From Pseudomonas spelaei (GTDB lineage Bacteria; Pseudomonadota; Gammaproteobacteria; Pseudomonadales; Pseudomonadaceae), in assembly GCF_009724245.1 (NCBI RefSeq), contig NZ_WNNK01000009.1, forward strand, positions 164,764 to 228,763: a DNA stretch of 64,000 bases, written 5' to 3'. This document shows, piece by piece, positions 1 through 10,343 of the stretch. Under the pieces are notes generated by a model. It was not told the origin of the DNA. It ran no database searches and was given only the letters and a program-made list of their open reading frames with translations. How positions within the stretch are numbered: position 1 is the stretch's first letter; each line of letters begins with the position of its first letter. The position numbers were made by a program, and so were the translations under genes.

Positions 1-30
1 GTACGGCGGGCTCAGGACGAGCCCCCGTAC
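1..30. repeat. Intergenic hairpin upstream of dppA
   Basis: An imperfect inverted repeat: GTACGGCGGGCTC, a 5-nt loop, then GAGCCCCCGTAC. The arms pair over about 12 bp with one bulged base. It lies just before the binding-protein gene, and there is no T-run after it, so it is more likely an mRNA processing or stabilising hairpin inside a longer dpp transcript than a terminator. The window begins here, so the upstream gene is not visible. Confidence 0.5.
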
Positions 31-67
31 ACGCTTGTCTGGTTCAATCGATTGCAGAGGGCTCTCA

Positions 68-1663
68 ATGAAAATGCTCCCGTTACAAGCTGCCATTGCC
101 GCTGCGCTGTTGAGCGTGGCGATTGGCGTTTCGGCCAAACCGCTGGTGGTCTGCACCGAGGCGAGCCCGGAAGGTTTCGACATGGTCCAATACACGACCG
201 CAGTCACCGCTGACGCCGTGGCAGAAACCATTTTCAACCGCCTGGTGGACTTCAAGCCTGGAACCACCGAAGTGGTCCCGGCACTCGCAGAATCCTGGGA
301 TATCAGCGAAGACGGACTGAAGTACACCTTCCACCTGCGCCAAGACATCAAGTTCCACACCACCGACTACTTCAAACCCACGCGCAACATGAATGCCGAC
401 GACGTGCTCTGGAGTTTCCAGCGTCAGTTGGACCCGAAACACCCGTGGCACAACAAGTCCAGCGTGGGCTTCCCGTACTTTGAAAGTATGGGCTTCAAGG
501 AACTGCTCCAGAGCGTCGAGAAAACCGACGACAAGACCGTGGTCTTCACCCTGACCCGTCGTGAAGCACCGTTCCTGGCCGATATTGCCATGGCGTTCTC
601 TTCGATCTTCTCCGCTGAATACGCAGATCAGTTGCTCAAAGCCGACAAGACCGGCGATCTGAACAGCAAACCCATCGGCACCGGTCCGTTCATCTTCACC
701 CGCTATGCCAAGGACGCCCAGGTACGTTTCAAGGCCAACCCGGACTATTTCCGTGGCAAGCCTCCGGCGGATCCGCTGATCCTGGCGATCACCGTCGACA
801 ACAACGTGCGCCTGCAAAAACTCAAGGCCAACGAGTGCCAGATCGCGCTGTATCCAAAACCGGATGACATCCCGAGCATCAAGAAAGATCCAAACCTGAA
901 AGTCGATGAGCTGGCGGCCATGACCACCAGTTACACGGCCTTGAACACCACTCGCAAGTACATGAGCGACGCCCGTGTGCGTCACGCCATCAACATTGCG
1001 TTCGACAAGGCAGGCTACACCGACGCCCTGTATGGCAAAGGTAACGCCATGGTCGGCACCGGACCGTATCCGCCGACACTGCTGGGCTTCAACGACAAGC
1101 TGAAGAACCCACCCCGCGACCTGGACAAAGCCCGCGCGCTGCTCAAGGAAGCCGGCGTGCCCGAAGGCACCGAGTTCACCCTGTTCACCCGCAACGGCGG
1201 CGGCCCGACCAACCCCAACCCGATGCTCGGCGCACAGCGCATGCAGTCGGACCTGGCCCAGATCGGCCTCAAAGTGAACATCAAGGTCATGGAATGGGGC
1301 GAAATGCTCAAGCGCGCCAAGAATGGCGAACATGACATGGTTTCTGCCGGCTGGGCGGGGGATAACGGGGACCCGGATAACTTCCTCACACCAAACCTGA
1401 GTTGCGACGCAGCGAAAAACGGCGAAAACTACGCCCGCTGGTGTAACAAAGAGTTTCAAGACTTGATCGACAAGGCCCGCGCTGGCACTGAACCAGCGGC
1501 ACGGGCTGTGCTCTATGAACAAGCCCAGGACGTTTTCGAAAAAGACCAACCATGGATTCCCATGGCTTACCCGAAAATGTTCACGGCCATGCGCAAGAAC
1601 GTCGAGGGTTATACCCAAAGCCCTCTGACGACAAATAACTTCGCCACCACCCAGGTGAAGTAG
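68..1663 (+). CDS. dppA: Periplasmic dipeptide-binding protein of ABC importer (DppA type)
   Basis: Periplasmic solute-binding protein (SBP family 5) that captures di- or oligopeptides and delivers them to the DppBCDF importer encoded immediately downstream. I start it at ATG 68 because the protein then opens with a clean signal peptide (MKMLPLQAAIAAALL...VSA, cleavage near residue 23), and a purine-rich AGAGGG lies upstream. A TTG in frame at position 35 would only add 11 unsuitable residues. The length of 531 aa is normal for the family. Seen in the protein are the family features KPLVVCTEASPEGFD at the mature N-terminus and a long alpha/beta body ending in PWIPMAYP. Pseudomonads often carry several dppA paralogues before dppB; only this one is visible. 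Dipeptide specificity is inferred from the operon. Confidence 0.9.
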   Translation: MKMLPLQAAIAAALLSVAIGVSAKPLVVCTEASPEGFDMVQYTTAVTADAVAETIFNRLVDFKPGTTEVVPALAESWDISEDGLKYTFHLRQDIKFHTTDYFKPTRNMNADDVLWSFQRQLDPKHPWHNKSSVGFPYFESMGFKELLQSVEKTDDKTVVFTLTRREAPFLADIAMAFSSIFSAEYADQLLKADKTGDLNSKPIGTGPFIFTRYAKDAQVRFKANPDYFRGKPPADPLILAITVDNNVRLQKLKANECQIALYPKPDDIPSIKKDPNLKVDELAAMTTSYTALNTTRKYMSDARVRHAINIAFDKAGYTDALYGKGNAMVGTGPYPPTLLGFNDKLKNPPRDLDKARALLKEAGVPEGTEFTLFTRNGGGPTNPNPMLGAQRMQSDLAQIGLKVNIKVMEWGEMLKRAKNGEHDMVSAGWAGDNGDPDNFLTPNLSCDAAKNGENYARWCNKEFQDLIDKARAGTEPAARAVLYEQAQDVFEKDQPWIPMAYPKMFTAMRKNVEGYTQSPLTTNNFATTQVK

Positions 1664-1674
1664 ATAAGAGACGC

Positions 1675-1702
1675 CCGGCACCGTCGACCTGGACGGTGCC
1701 GG
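1675..1702 (+). repeat. Perfect hairpin between dppA and dppB
   Basis: An 11-bp perfect stem (CCGGCACCGTC / GACGGTGCCGG) closes a 6-nt loop 12 nt after the dppA stop codon. No T-run follows. A hairpin in this place commonly protects the upstream binding-protein mRNA from 3' exonucleases, so that the SBP is made in excess over the membrane subunits. That role is inferred. Confidence 0.7.
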
Positions 1703-1737
1703 ACCTGCCTAACCGGCTGATTGAGGTACACAACAAG

Positions 1738-2748
1738 ATGTTTAGTTTTATTGCCCGCCGATTGGGGTTATTGATCCCCACGTTTTTCGGCATCACCTTG
1801 CTGACGTTCGCGTTGATTCGCATGATCCCTGGCGATCCCGTGGAAGTCATGATGGGCGAACGACGAGTCGACCCCGAAATGCACGCTCAGGCAATGGAAC
1901 GCCTTGGTCTGAATAAACCCTTGTATGCACAATACTTTGACTACGTCGGCAAGCTTGCCCACGGCGACCTTGGCGAATCCCTGCGTACCCGTACCAGCGT
2001 GTGGACTGAATTCACCGCCCTTTTCCCTGCGACCCTGGAACTGTCCATGGCCGCCCTGTTGTTCGCTGGCGTCCTGGGCCTGTTGGCCGGGGTGATCGCC
2101 GCCTTGAAGCGAGGATCCCTGTTCGACCATGGGGTGATGGGCATCTCCCTCGCGGGATATTCGATGCCGATCTTCTGGTGGGGCCTGATCCTGATCATGT
2201 TCTTCTCCGTGAGCCTGGGCTGGACCCCGGTGTCCGGACGTATCGACCTGCTCTACGACATCGAGCCGCGTACCGGCTTCATGCTGATCGACACCCTGCT
2301 GGCCAATGAACCCGACGCGTTCTTCGACGCCCTGCACCACCTGATCCTGCCGGCCATCGTACTCGGCACCATTCCGCTGGCGGTGATCGCGCGGATGACC
2401 CGCTCCTCGATGCTCGAAGTGCTGCGTGAAGACTACATTCGTACCGCCAAGGCCAAAGGCCTGTCGCCGGCACGCGTGGTGTTCGTCCACGGCCTGCGCA
2501 ACGCGCTGATCCCGGTACTGACGGTGGTCGGCCTGCAAGTCGGCACCCTGCTGGCCGGTGCGGTCCTGACTGAAACCATCTTCTCCTGGCCCGGCATCGG
2601 CAAATGGCTGATCGAAGCCATTGGCGCACGGGACTATCCCGTGGTGCAAAACGGCATCCTGTTAATCGCCTGCCTGGTGATTCTGGTGAACTTCGTGGTG
2701 GATATCCTCTACGGCTTCGCCAACCCACGCATCCGTCACCAGCGCTGA
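1738..2748 (+). CDS. dppB: Dipeptide ABC transporter permease DppB
   Basis: Inner-membrane subunit of the dipeptide importer, pairing with DppC to form the translocation channel. The start at ATG 1738 (MFSFIARRLGLLIPT) follows TTGAGGT at good spacing; in-frame ATG 1696 lies inside the preceding hairpin and is rejected. The protein has 336 aa with an N-terminal membrane helix, a periplasmic stretch, then five more predicted helices. The EAA loop that contacts the ATPases is visible as EDYIRTAKAKGLSPARVVFVHG. It is the second gene of the operon, followed 4 nt later by dppC. Confidence 0.93.
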   Translation: MFSFIARRLGLLIPTFFGITLLTFALIRMIPGDPVEVMMGERRVDPEMHAQAMERLGLNKPLYAQYFDYVGKLAHGDLGESLRTRTSVWTEFTALFPATLELSMAALLFAGVLGLLAGVIAALKRGSLFDHGVMGISLAGYSMPIFWWGLILIMFFSVSLGWTPVSGRIDLLYDIEPRTGFMLIDTLLANEPDAFFDALHHLILPAIVLGTIPLAVIARMTRSSMLEVLREDYIRTAKAKGLSPARVVFVHGLRNALIPVLTVVGLQVGTLLAGAVLTETIFSWPGIGKWLIEAIGARDYPVVQNGILLIACLVILVNFVVDILYGFANPRIRHQR

Positions 2749-2752
2749 GATC

Positions 2753-3670
2753 ATGACCATGACCACTCCAACTACTTCGGTAGCAGTCGATCAAAGCCTG
2801 CTTTATCCGTCCCCGTACAAAGAATTCTGGCAAGCCTTTTCCAAGAACAAGGGCGCGGTTGCCGGCCTGTTGTTCATGTTGCTGGTGATATTTTGCGCAC
2901 TGTTTGCCCCGTGGGTAGCACCGCATAACCCGAGCGAACAGTACCGTGACTTCCTGCTGACCCCGCCAGCCTGGCTGGAAGGTGGGCAGATGCAATTCCT
3001 GCTGGGCACCGACGAACTGGGCCGTGACTTGCTGTCGCGCCTGATTCAGGGTTCGCGCCTGTCGTTGCTGATCGGCTTGTCTTCGGTCGTCATGTCGCTG
3101 ATCCCGGGGATTCTGCTGGGCCTGTTCGCCGGTTTCTTCCCGCGCCTGCTCGGCCCGACCATCATGCGTTTGATGGATATCATGCTGGCCCTGCCATCGC
3201 TGCTGCTGGCGGTGGCGATTGTCGCCATCCTCGGCCCTGGCCTGATCAACACCGTGATCGCCATCGCCATCGTGTCCCTGCCGTCCTATGTCCGCTTGAC
3301 CCGCGCTGCGGTGATGGGCGAACTGAACCGCGACTACGTGACTGCCGCCCGCCTCGCCGGCGCCGGCCTGCCCCGCCTGATGTTCGTCACCGTGCTGCCT
3401 AACTGCATGGCACCGTTGATCGTGCAGGCAACCTTGAGCTTCTCCTCGGCGATTCTCGATGCCGCAGCCCTGGGCTTCCTCGGTCTTGGCGTACAACCGC
3501 CAACCCCTGAGTGGGGCACCATGCTGGCTTCGGCTCGCGACTACATCGAACGCGCCTGGTGGGTGGTGAGTCTGCCTGGCTTGACCATTTTGCTCAGCGT
3601 GCTGGCAATCAACCTGATGGGCGACGGTCTGCGCGATGCGCTGGACCCGAAACTCAAGAACGCCGCCTGA
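2753..3670 (+). CDS. dppC: Dipeptide ABC transporter permease DppC
   Basis: Second channel subunit of the importer. It has 305 aa, with the N-terminal OppC-type segment ([26 protein letters not shown]) as the first membrane helix, followed by the [14 protein letters not shown] motif typical of OppC/DppC proteins and the EAA loop [20 protein letters not shown]. Two in-frame ATGs occur at 2753 and 2759; either may be used. The gene begins 4 nt after dppB and its stop is 10 nt before the dppD start, so translation is probably coupled. Membership of the DppBCDF complex is secure; substrate range is inferred. Confidence 0.93.
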   Translation: MTMTTPTTSVAVDQSLLYPSPYKEFWQAFSKNKGAVAGLLFMLLVIFCALFAPWVAPHNPSEQYRDFLLTPPAWLEGGQMQFLLGTDELGRDLLSRLIQGSRLSLLIGLSSVVMSLIPGILLGLFAGFFPRLLGPTIMRLMDIMLALPSLLLAVAIVAILGPGLINTVIAIAIVSLPSYVRLTRAAVMGELNRDYVTAARLAGAGLPRLMFVTVLPNCMAPLIVQATLSFSSAILDAAALGFLGLGVQPPTPEWGTMLASARDYIERAWWVVSLPGLTILLSVLAINLMGDGLRDALDPKLKNAA

Positions 3671-3680
3671 GGAGATTCCC

Positions 3681-4649
3681 ATGTCACTGCTAGAAATCAA
3701 GAATCTCAATGTCCGCTTCGGCGACAAGACCGCCGTGCCGGTGGTCGATGGCCTCGACATTTCCGTCGACAAAGGCGAAGTACTGGCAATCGTTGGCGAG
3801 TCTGGCTCGGGTAAATCCGTGACCATGATGGCGCTGATGGGCCTGATCGAACACCCCGGCATCGTCACCGCCGACGCCCTGAACTTCGACGGCAAGGACA
3901 TGCTCAAGCTGAGCAACCGCCAGCGTCGGCAGATCGTCGGTAAAGACCTGGCGATGGTGTTCCAGGACCCGATGACCGCGCTGAACCCCAGCTACACCGT
4001 GGGTTTCCAGATCGAAGAAGTGCTGCGTCTGCACCTGAAGATGTCCAGCAAGCAAGCGCGCAAGCGTGCGATCGAACTGCTGGAAAAAGTAGAAATCCCA
4101 GGCGCTGCCAGCCGGATGGACGCCTACCCCCACCAGTTGTCCGGTGGTATGAGCCAGCGTGTGGCAATTGCCATGGCGATTGCCGGCGAGCCGAAACTGC
4201 TGATCGCCGATGAACCGACCACTGCGTTGGACGTGACGATTCAGGCGCAGATCATGGAGTTGCTGCTGGCCCTGCAGAAAGAACAGAACATGGGCCTGGT
4301 GCTGATCACCCACGACCTGGCGGTCGTGGCGGAAACGGCCCAGCGTGTGTGTGTGATGTACGCCGGCCAAGCCGTGGAAGTTGGCCAGGTGCCTGGCCTG
4401 TTCGACGTTCCGGGGCATCCGTACAGCGAAGCATTGCTGGCGGCGATTCCGGAACACAGCATGGGCGCGGCCCGTCTGTCGACCTTGCCGGGCATCGTCC
4501 CCGGTCGTTATGACCGTCCACAGGGTTGCCTGCTGTCGCCACGCTGCCCGTATGTCCAGGACAGCTGCCGCCAGACCCGCCCGGGCCTGGACCCTAAAGC
4601 CCACAGCCTTGCGCGCTGCTTCTACCCCTTGAACCAGGAGGTGGCGTAA
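3681..4649 (+). CDS. dppD: Dipeptide ABC transporter ATPase DppD
   Basis: Cytoplasmic ATP-binding subunit energising dipeptide import. ATG 3681 follows TGAGGAGATTCCC, a strong ribosome site, so the longer frame back to 3636 (inside dppC) is not used. The 322-aa protein shows Walker A GESGSGKS at residues 39-46, signature LSGGMSQR, Walker B LLIADEP and the H-loop THDLAVV. The C-terminal oligopeptide-transporter extension has the cysteine cluster [14 protein letters not shown], which in relatives such as DppD binds an Fe-S cluster. Its stop overlaps the start of dppF (TAATG). Confidence 0.94.
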   Translation: MSLLEIKNLNVRFGDKTAVPVVDGLDISVDKGEVLAIVGESGSGKSVTMMALMGLIEHPGIVTADALNFDGKDMLKLSNRQRRQIVGKDLAMVFQDPMTALNPSYTVGFQIEEVLRLHLKMSSKQARKRAIELLEKVEIPGAASRMDAYPHQLSGGMSQRVAIAMAIAGEPKLLIADEPTTALDVTIQAQIMELLLALQKEQNMGLVLITHDLAVVAETAQRVCVMYAGQAVEVGQVPGLFDVPGHPYSEALLAAIPEHSMGAARLSTLPGIVPGRYDRPQGCLLSPRCPYVQDSCRQTRPGLDPKAHSLARCFYPLNQEVA

Positions 4650-5620
4650 TGGCCGTCGTTCTTACCGCCCGCGACCTGACCCGTCACTACGAAGTGTCCC
4701 GTGGCCTGTTCAAGGGCCATGCCACCGTGCGCGCACTTAATGGTGTGTCGTTCGAGCTGGAAGCCGGCAAGACCCTCGCCGTGGTAGGCGAGTCGGGTTG
4801 CGGCAAGTCCACCCTGGCCCGTGCCCTGACGCTGATTGAAGAACCGTCCTCCGGCTCGCTGAAAATCGCCGGCCAGGAAGTCACCGGTGCCGACAAGGCC
4901 CAGCGCAAGCAACTGCGTAAAGACGTGCAGATGGTGTTCCAAAGCCCTTATGCCTCGTTGAACCCACGGCAAAAGGTCGGTGATCAACTGGGCGAGCCGC
5001 TGTTGATCAATACCAACCTGTCCGCCGCCGAACGCCGCGAGAAAGTGCAGGCGATGATGAAGCAAGTGGGCCTGCGCCCTGAGCATTATCAACGCTACCC
5101 CCACATGTTCTCCGGTGGCCAGCGCCAGCGGATCGCCTTGGCCCGGGCGATGATGCTGCAACCCAAAGTGCTGGTGGCGGATGAACCGACCTCGGCACTG
5201 GACGTGTCGATCCAGGCCCAGGTGCTCAACCTGTTCATGGACCTGCAGCAGGAATTCAACACCGCCTACGTGTTCATCTCCCACAACCTGGCGGTGGTGC
5301 AACACGTTGCCGATGACGTGATGGTGATGTACCTCGGTCGCCCAGTGGAAGTCGGCCCGAAAGAGGACATCTACGCGCGCCCCCTGCACCCGTACACCCA
5401 GGCGTTGCTGTCGGCTACCCCGACCATTCACCCGGACCCGAACAAGCCGAAGATCAAGATCGTCGGCGAGTTGCCCAACCCGCTGAACCCGCCGCCTGGC
5501 TGCGCGTTCCACAAGCGCTGCCCGTACGCCACCGAACTGTGCAGCACCGAAGAGCCGGCCTTGCGGCCACTCGATAACCGTCAGGTGGCTTGCCACTTTG
5601 CGGAGCAGTTTGTCGGCTGA
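4649..5620 (+). CDS. dppF: Dipeptide ABC transporter ATPase DppF
   Basis: Second ATPase of the importer, working as a heterodimer with DppD. The start ATG shares a base with the dppD stop, indicating translational coupling. Walker A GESGCGKS is at residues 47-54, with signature FSGGQRQR, Walker B VLVADEP, and H-loop SHNLAVV. The C-terminal OppF-like tail contains CAFHKRCPYATELC. At 323 aa it is full length. It is the last gene of the operon and is followed by two hairpins, the second with a T-run. Confidence 0.94.
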   Translation: MAVVLTARDLTRHYEVSRGLFKGHATVRALNGVSFELEAGKTLAVVGESGCGKSTLARALTLIEEPSSGSLKIAGQEVTGADKAQRKQLRKDVQMVFQSPYASLNPRQKVGDQLGEPLLINTNLSAAERREKVQAMMKQVGLRPEHYQRYPHMFSGGQRQRIALARAMMLQPKVLVADEPTSALDVSIQAQVLNLFMDLQQEFNTAYVFISHNLAVVQHVADDVMVMYLGRPVEVGPKEDIYARPLHPYTQALLSATPTIHPDPNKPKIKIVGELPNPLNPPPGCAFHKRCPYATELCSTEEPALRPLDNRQVACHFAEQFVG

Positions 5621-5634
5621 CACGCAAAAAAATA

Positions 5635-5720
5635 CTCCGGGGATAAGCCCGGAGCATTGCTTGAGTTCTACAGCCCCTCCCATCAGGTTGCGCATCAGCC
5701 TGGCGGGAGGGGCTTTTTTA
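5635..5720 (+). terminator. Tandem hairpins ending the dpp operon
   Basis: First hairpin: CTCCGGG, 6-nt loop, CCCGGAG (5635-5654), preceded by a run of A. Second: AGCCCCTCCC at 5672-5681 pairs with GGGAGGGGCT at 5705-5714 around an inner CAGG/CCTG stem, and is followed by TTTTTT. The second is a classical rho-independent terminator for the plus strand. Confidence 0.85.
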
Positions 5721-5730
5721 CCTGTACTAC

Positions 5731-6003
5731 TTATGTATCGCTGTCACCGCCATCATCCGGGTCATCGTTGTTATCGGGTCCGCCGGTGGTGCCGTCATCA
5801 TCGTCCTTGGAGCCGCCCTGGCCTTCATCACCGCCTTCAGACTCGCTCTTGGCCAGTTGCAGAACACTGCCCTGCCCCCCCTGCGCCGCCACAAACCCCG
5901 AGTCATGACGTTGCACGGCCGTATTAGCCCACGCTGCCGACATGCCCAGCGATAACATCACCAGCACTTTGATCAACAGCACCAAACGTTGAAAGATACT
6001 CAT
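5731..6003 (-). CDS. Small exported acidic Gly/Asp-rich protein, unknown function
   Basis: A 90-aa protein. Residues 1-26 form a signal peptide ending MSAAWA. The mature part begins NTAVQRHDSGFVAAQGGQGS and runs into an extremely acidic, low-complexity tail rich in Gly, Asp and Ser (EGGDEGQGGSKDDDD onward, ending DSDT). It has no cysteines and no recognisable domain. The tail resembles disordered calcium-binding or adhesin linker sequence, but that is only composition. It stands alone between the dpp terminator and a divergent small gene; the shared upstream space holds a perfect 9-bp-arm palindrome. Coding status is supported by the signal peptide. Confidence 0.6.
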   Translation of the reverse strand: MSIFQRLVLLIKVLVMLSLGMSAAWANTAVQRHDSGFVAAQGGQGSVLQLAKSESEGGDEGQGGSKDDDDGTTGGPDNNDDPDDGGDSDT

Positions 6004-6379
6004 GGTCGATTTCCGTCCAGTCAGTTGGTGAATCCCGCACGACCTGTGTCTTCGGCTTACGCCGACTGTCGCCCTTTCTCAAGCTAGTAGCGTTATGGGG
6101 TTTTCGCCATCTCGATCACCGTTGCCGGAGGAATTAGCACTTCGCTTATAGAGCTGTTTGGAATAACTATTATTCCAATATCAAAACTCGCCCTGCTGCT
6201 GTCCCTCATGACACCTGCTATAAAAACCGAGCGCTCTTACACAGAAAACCACATTAACGTTCACCCCATGTAGACATTATCTGGAACTTGTAACAAGCGT
6301 GTTTCGGCAATTGCACAATTCAAAGTTTGAAGACTAAAGTCCGCCCTCTTCAACTAGTACTTACAGGTTAGTGTTATCT
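6004..6379. promoter_or_regulatory. Divergent intergenic region with operator-like palindrome (6158-6178)
   Basis: This 376-bp gap separates two divergent small genes. At its centre TTGGAATAA (6158-6166) and TTATTCCAA (6170-6178) form a perfect inverted repeat with 9-bp arms and a 3-bp spacer, typical in size for a dimeric repressor or activator site. It does not match the Fur consensus well. The rest is more AT-rich than the surrounding genes, as expected for promoters. I see no convincing small gene here. Confidence 0.5.
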
Positions 6380-6721
6380 ATGAGAGCCATTTCCAAATCC
6401 CTGGAAACGTTACTGTCGGACATTTATGAAGATGGCGACGTGTCGATGGAAGAGTTTAAATCCCTGCAGGCCGAGTCAGATCGCCGCTGGGAAGCCGTGG
6501 TCCGCGAGCTGGGGCCAAACAACACGTTGCTGACATTTCAAAGCGCCATGGACGTAGCCCTGCACTTGTTGCACTTGAGCGTGATTCATATCAAGAACCA
6601 GGAGCTGACTGACTTGGGCGAAGCCATCGTCAAAGATGCCATTGTTGCGCAAGTTGAAGCCGTGCGCGTGGGAGCAGAACTTTCGTTAAAGCAACTTCGG
6701 GTAGGGCCGAACAGCCTTTAA
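6380..6721 (+). CDS. Small conserved-looking hypothetical protein
   Basis: A 113-aa soluble protein of unknown function. ATG 6380 gives MRAISKSLETLLSDIYEDGDVSMEEF; a GTG at 6371 in the same frame is possible. It has no signal peptide or membrane segment and looks largely helical, with an acidic N-terminal half and a C-terminal half rich in Leu, Ala and Val. An intrinsic terminator follows directly, so it appears to be a single-gene unit. I recognise no domain. The frame uses codons like the neighbouring genes. Confidence 0.6.
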   Translation: MRAISKSLETLLSDIYEDGDVSMEEFKSLQAESDRRWEAVVRELGPNNTLLTFQSAMDVALHLLHLSVIHIKNQELTDLGEAIVKDAIVAQVEAVRVGAELSLKQLRVGPNSL

Positions 6722-6740
6722 TACAATAGTTATCAGCCAC

Positions 6741-6775
6741 AAAAAAGGGCGAAGCCATTACAGCTTCGCCCTTTC
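6741..6775. terminator. Bidirectional terminator
   Basis: AAAAAAGGGCGAAGC, a 7-nt loop and GCTTCGCCCTTTCT form a 9-bp GC-rich stem flanked by A on the left and T on the right. It can end the 6380 gene on the plus strand and prfC on the minus strand. Confidence 0.85.
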
Positions 6776-6790
6776 TATTACCGCCAGACC

Positions 6791-8374
<1,584 letters not shown>

Positions 8375-8703
8375 GGGAAATCGCCTGGCAGGTGAGTCAA
8401 AAAAGGGCGGCGAGTATAGCGTAAACCCGGGGTGGCGGACCACCGTTCACCCGGTTGGGGGTGGCTAAATGCTCCCAAGTGTGGAACCTTTTAAAAGGTA
8501 GAGACGTCCACTCCCCTGTTACAGCATTCGTACCAGGGGCTGAAAAATCAGCAAGTTAGCCTGACGAGGCTGCGCTCATGGCTCGACCTCATGCCGTTTT
8601 GCCGGCATTGGCGAGCTGCTTTTCGCGACCACATTTGCCGACAGCCAGGAATGGCATTGCCGCTCGGGAATGTGCTCGCCGACTGAAATAAAGGAGTCCG
8701 CCT
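8375..8703. other. Intergenic region between prfC and the osmoprotectant operon
   Basis: A 329-bp gap between divergent transcription units, expected to hold the promoters of both. A 14-bp perfect palindrome ACCTTTTAAAAGGT lies at 8486-8499, a possible operator. A strong ribosome site AAAGGAG precedes the GTG at 8704. I see no additional gene. Confidence 0.4.
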
Positions 8704-9420
8704 GTGGCTATTCGCTATGGCAAAGGGCTGATAGGAGGTGCGGTTGTCGTCGCGCTCCTGGCCCTGCTGGTCCACTGGATTGGCATCAACACGATCGAAC
8801 TGTACCGCGACGATTTGTTGTTTTACCTGCAAGCTCACCTGATTCTTGTTCTTGTCTCCATGCTTGCCGCCCTGATTGTGGGCATTCCCGCCGGTATCCT
8901 GCTCAGCCGACCCAACATGGTCGGGCGCGCAGAACGCTTCATGCAGATCTTCAACATCGGCAACACCGTCCCTCCCCTGGCCGTCCTGGCCATCGCCCTC
9001 GGCGTCCTCGGCATCGGCAGCGGCCCTGCGATCTTCGCGCTGTTCCTCGCCTCCTTGCTGCCCATCGTACGCAACACCTATGAAGGCCTGAAAAACGTCC
9101 AGGGTTCCCTGAAAGAAGCCGCCGTCGGCATCGGCATGACCCCGCGCCAGGTGTTGTTTCGCGTGGAATTGCCCAACGCCGTGCCGATCATCATCGGTGG
9201 TGTGCGCGTGGCCCTGGCGATCAACGTCGGTACCGCGCCCCTGGCGTTCCTGATCGGCGCCAACAGCCTGGGCAGCCTGATCTTCCCTGGCATCGCCCTG
9301 AACAATCAGCCGCAACTGCTGCTCGGCGCCGCGTGTACCGCGCTGCTGGCCTTGCTGCTCGACGGTCTGGTGACCATGGCCAGCCGCCTCTGGCTGGAAC
9401 GCGGGTTGCGTCCGTCTTAA
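8704..9420 (+). CDS. Osmoprotectant ABC transporter permease (OpuC/Osm type), first copy
   Basis: Inner-membrane subunit of a glycine betaine/choline/carnitine-type importer. It starts at GTG 8704 behind AAAGGAG with ideal spacing and has 238 aa. Predicted helices cover most of the length; the binding-protein-dependent permease loop reads LKEAAVGIGMTPRQVLFRVELPNA. It is the first of four genes in the order permease, binding protein, permease, ATPase, the arrangement of the PA3888-PA3891 system in P. aeruginosa (from memory). Osmoprotectant import is inferred from family and operon. Confidence 0.88.
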   Translation: MAIRYGKGLIGGAVVVALLALLVHWIGINTIELYRDDLLFYLQAHLILVLVSMLAALIVGIPAGILLSRPNMVGRAERFMQIFNIGNTVPPLAVLAIALGVLGIGSGPAIFALFLASLLPIVRNTYEGLKNVQGSLKEAAVGIGMTPRQVLFRVELPNAVPIIIGGVRVALAINVGTAPLAFLIGANSLGSLIFPGIALNNQPQLLLGAACTALLALLLDGLVTMASRLWLERGLRPS

Positions 9421-9440
9421 GGCTTGGCAAAGGAACCAAC

Positions 9441-10334
9441 ATGAAAAAACTGACTGTGATATTGAGTTGCATCCTGCTGTTCGCAGGCATTGCGCAAGCC
9501 GCTGAAAAACCGGTCATCCGCATCGGCGCCCGGGTGTTCACCGAACAAACCCTGCTCGCCGAAATCACCTCCCAGTACCTACGCACCAAGGGCTACGACA
9601 CCCGAGTGACCGGCGGCCTGGGCAGCAACCTGGCGCGCAGTGCCCAGGAGAGCGGGCAACTGGACCTGATCTGGGAATACACCGGCGTATCGCTGGTGGC
9701 CTACAACCATGTCGACGAGAAGCTCGACAGCGAACAGTCCTACGCACGGGTCAAGGAACTCGACGCGAAGAAAGGCCTGGTCTGGCTGTCGCCGTCGAAG
9801 TTCAGCAACACCTACGCCCTGTCCCTGCCGGAGAACGTGGCCAAGGAATACCCACAGATCAACACCATCAGCGACCTGACCAAGGCCCTGGCCGAGGACA
9901 CTAAGGAAAACCGCCTGGTGGCCCTGGACACCGAGTTCGCCAACCGTTCCGACGGTATGGCGGGCATGGTCAAGCTGTACGGCATGAACCTGACCCGCAA
10001 AAACACCCGGCAGATGGACGCAGGCCTGGTCTACACCGCTCTGCGTAATGGCCAGGTATTTGCCGGCTTGGTCTACACCACCGACGGTCGCCTCAACGCC
10101 TTCAAGTTGAAACTGCTGGAAGACGACAAGCACTACTTCCCGGACTACACCGCAGCACCGGTGGTGCGCCAGGTTTATCTCGACGCCCATCCGCAACTGG
10201 CCGCAGAGCTTGCGCCGCTGGCCGCGTTGTTCGACGACGAAACCATGCGCCAACTCAACGCGCGGGTCGATGTCGACCATGAAAGCCCATCCGCCGTTGC
10301 CGCAGACTTCCTGCGCCAACACCCACTCAACTAA
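9441..10334 (+). CDS. Osmoprotectant-binding periplasmic protein (OpuCC/OsmX type)
   Basis: Periplasmic substrate-binding component. ATG 9441 follows AAAGGAACC; the signal peptide is residues 1-21 (MKKLTVILSC...AQA). The mature protein opens EKPVIRIGARVFTEQTLLAE, the family hallmark in which the loaded ligand is a quaternary ammonium compound. TGGLGSNLARSA and LIWEYTGVSLVAYN belong to the same fold. It has 297 aa, as usual. A cysteine at residue 10 sits within the signal hydrophobic core; lipid modification is doubtful since no proper lipobox is seen. It lies between the two permease genes. Confidence 0.9.
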   Translation: MKKLTVILSCILLFAGIAQAAEKPVIRIGARVFTEQTLLAEITSQYLRTKGYDTRVTGGLGSNLARSAQESGQLDLIWEYTGVSLVAYNHVDEKLDSEQSYARVKELDAKKGLVWLSPSKFSNTYALSLPENVAKEYPQINTISDLTKALAEDTKENRLVALDTEFANRSDGMAGMVKLYGMNLTRKNTRQMDAGLVYTALRNGQVFAGLVYTTDGRLNAFKLKLLEDDKHYFPDYTAAPVVRQVYLDAHPQLAAELAPLAALFDDETMRQLNARVDVDHESPSAVAADFLRQHPLN

Positions 10335-10343
10335 GGAGAAGAC

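Noticed and set aside
83..1681. A 532-aa open frame antisense to dppA
   Set aside because: It is a shadow of the GC-rich codon pattern of dppA. Its composition (very high Val, Gly, His, Gln) fits no family and no ribosome site is present.
2279..3916. A 545-aa minus-strand open frame across dppB, dppC and dppD
   Set aside because: Low-complexity sequence antisense to three well-supported transporter genes.
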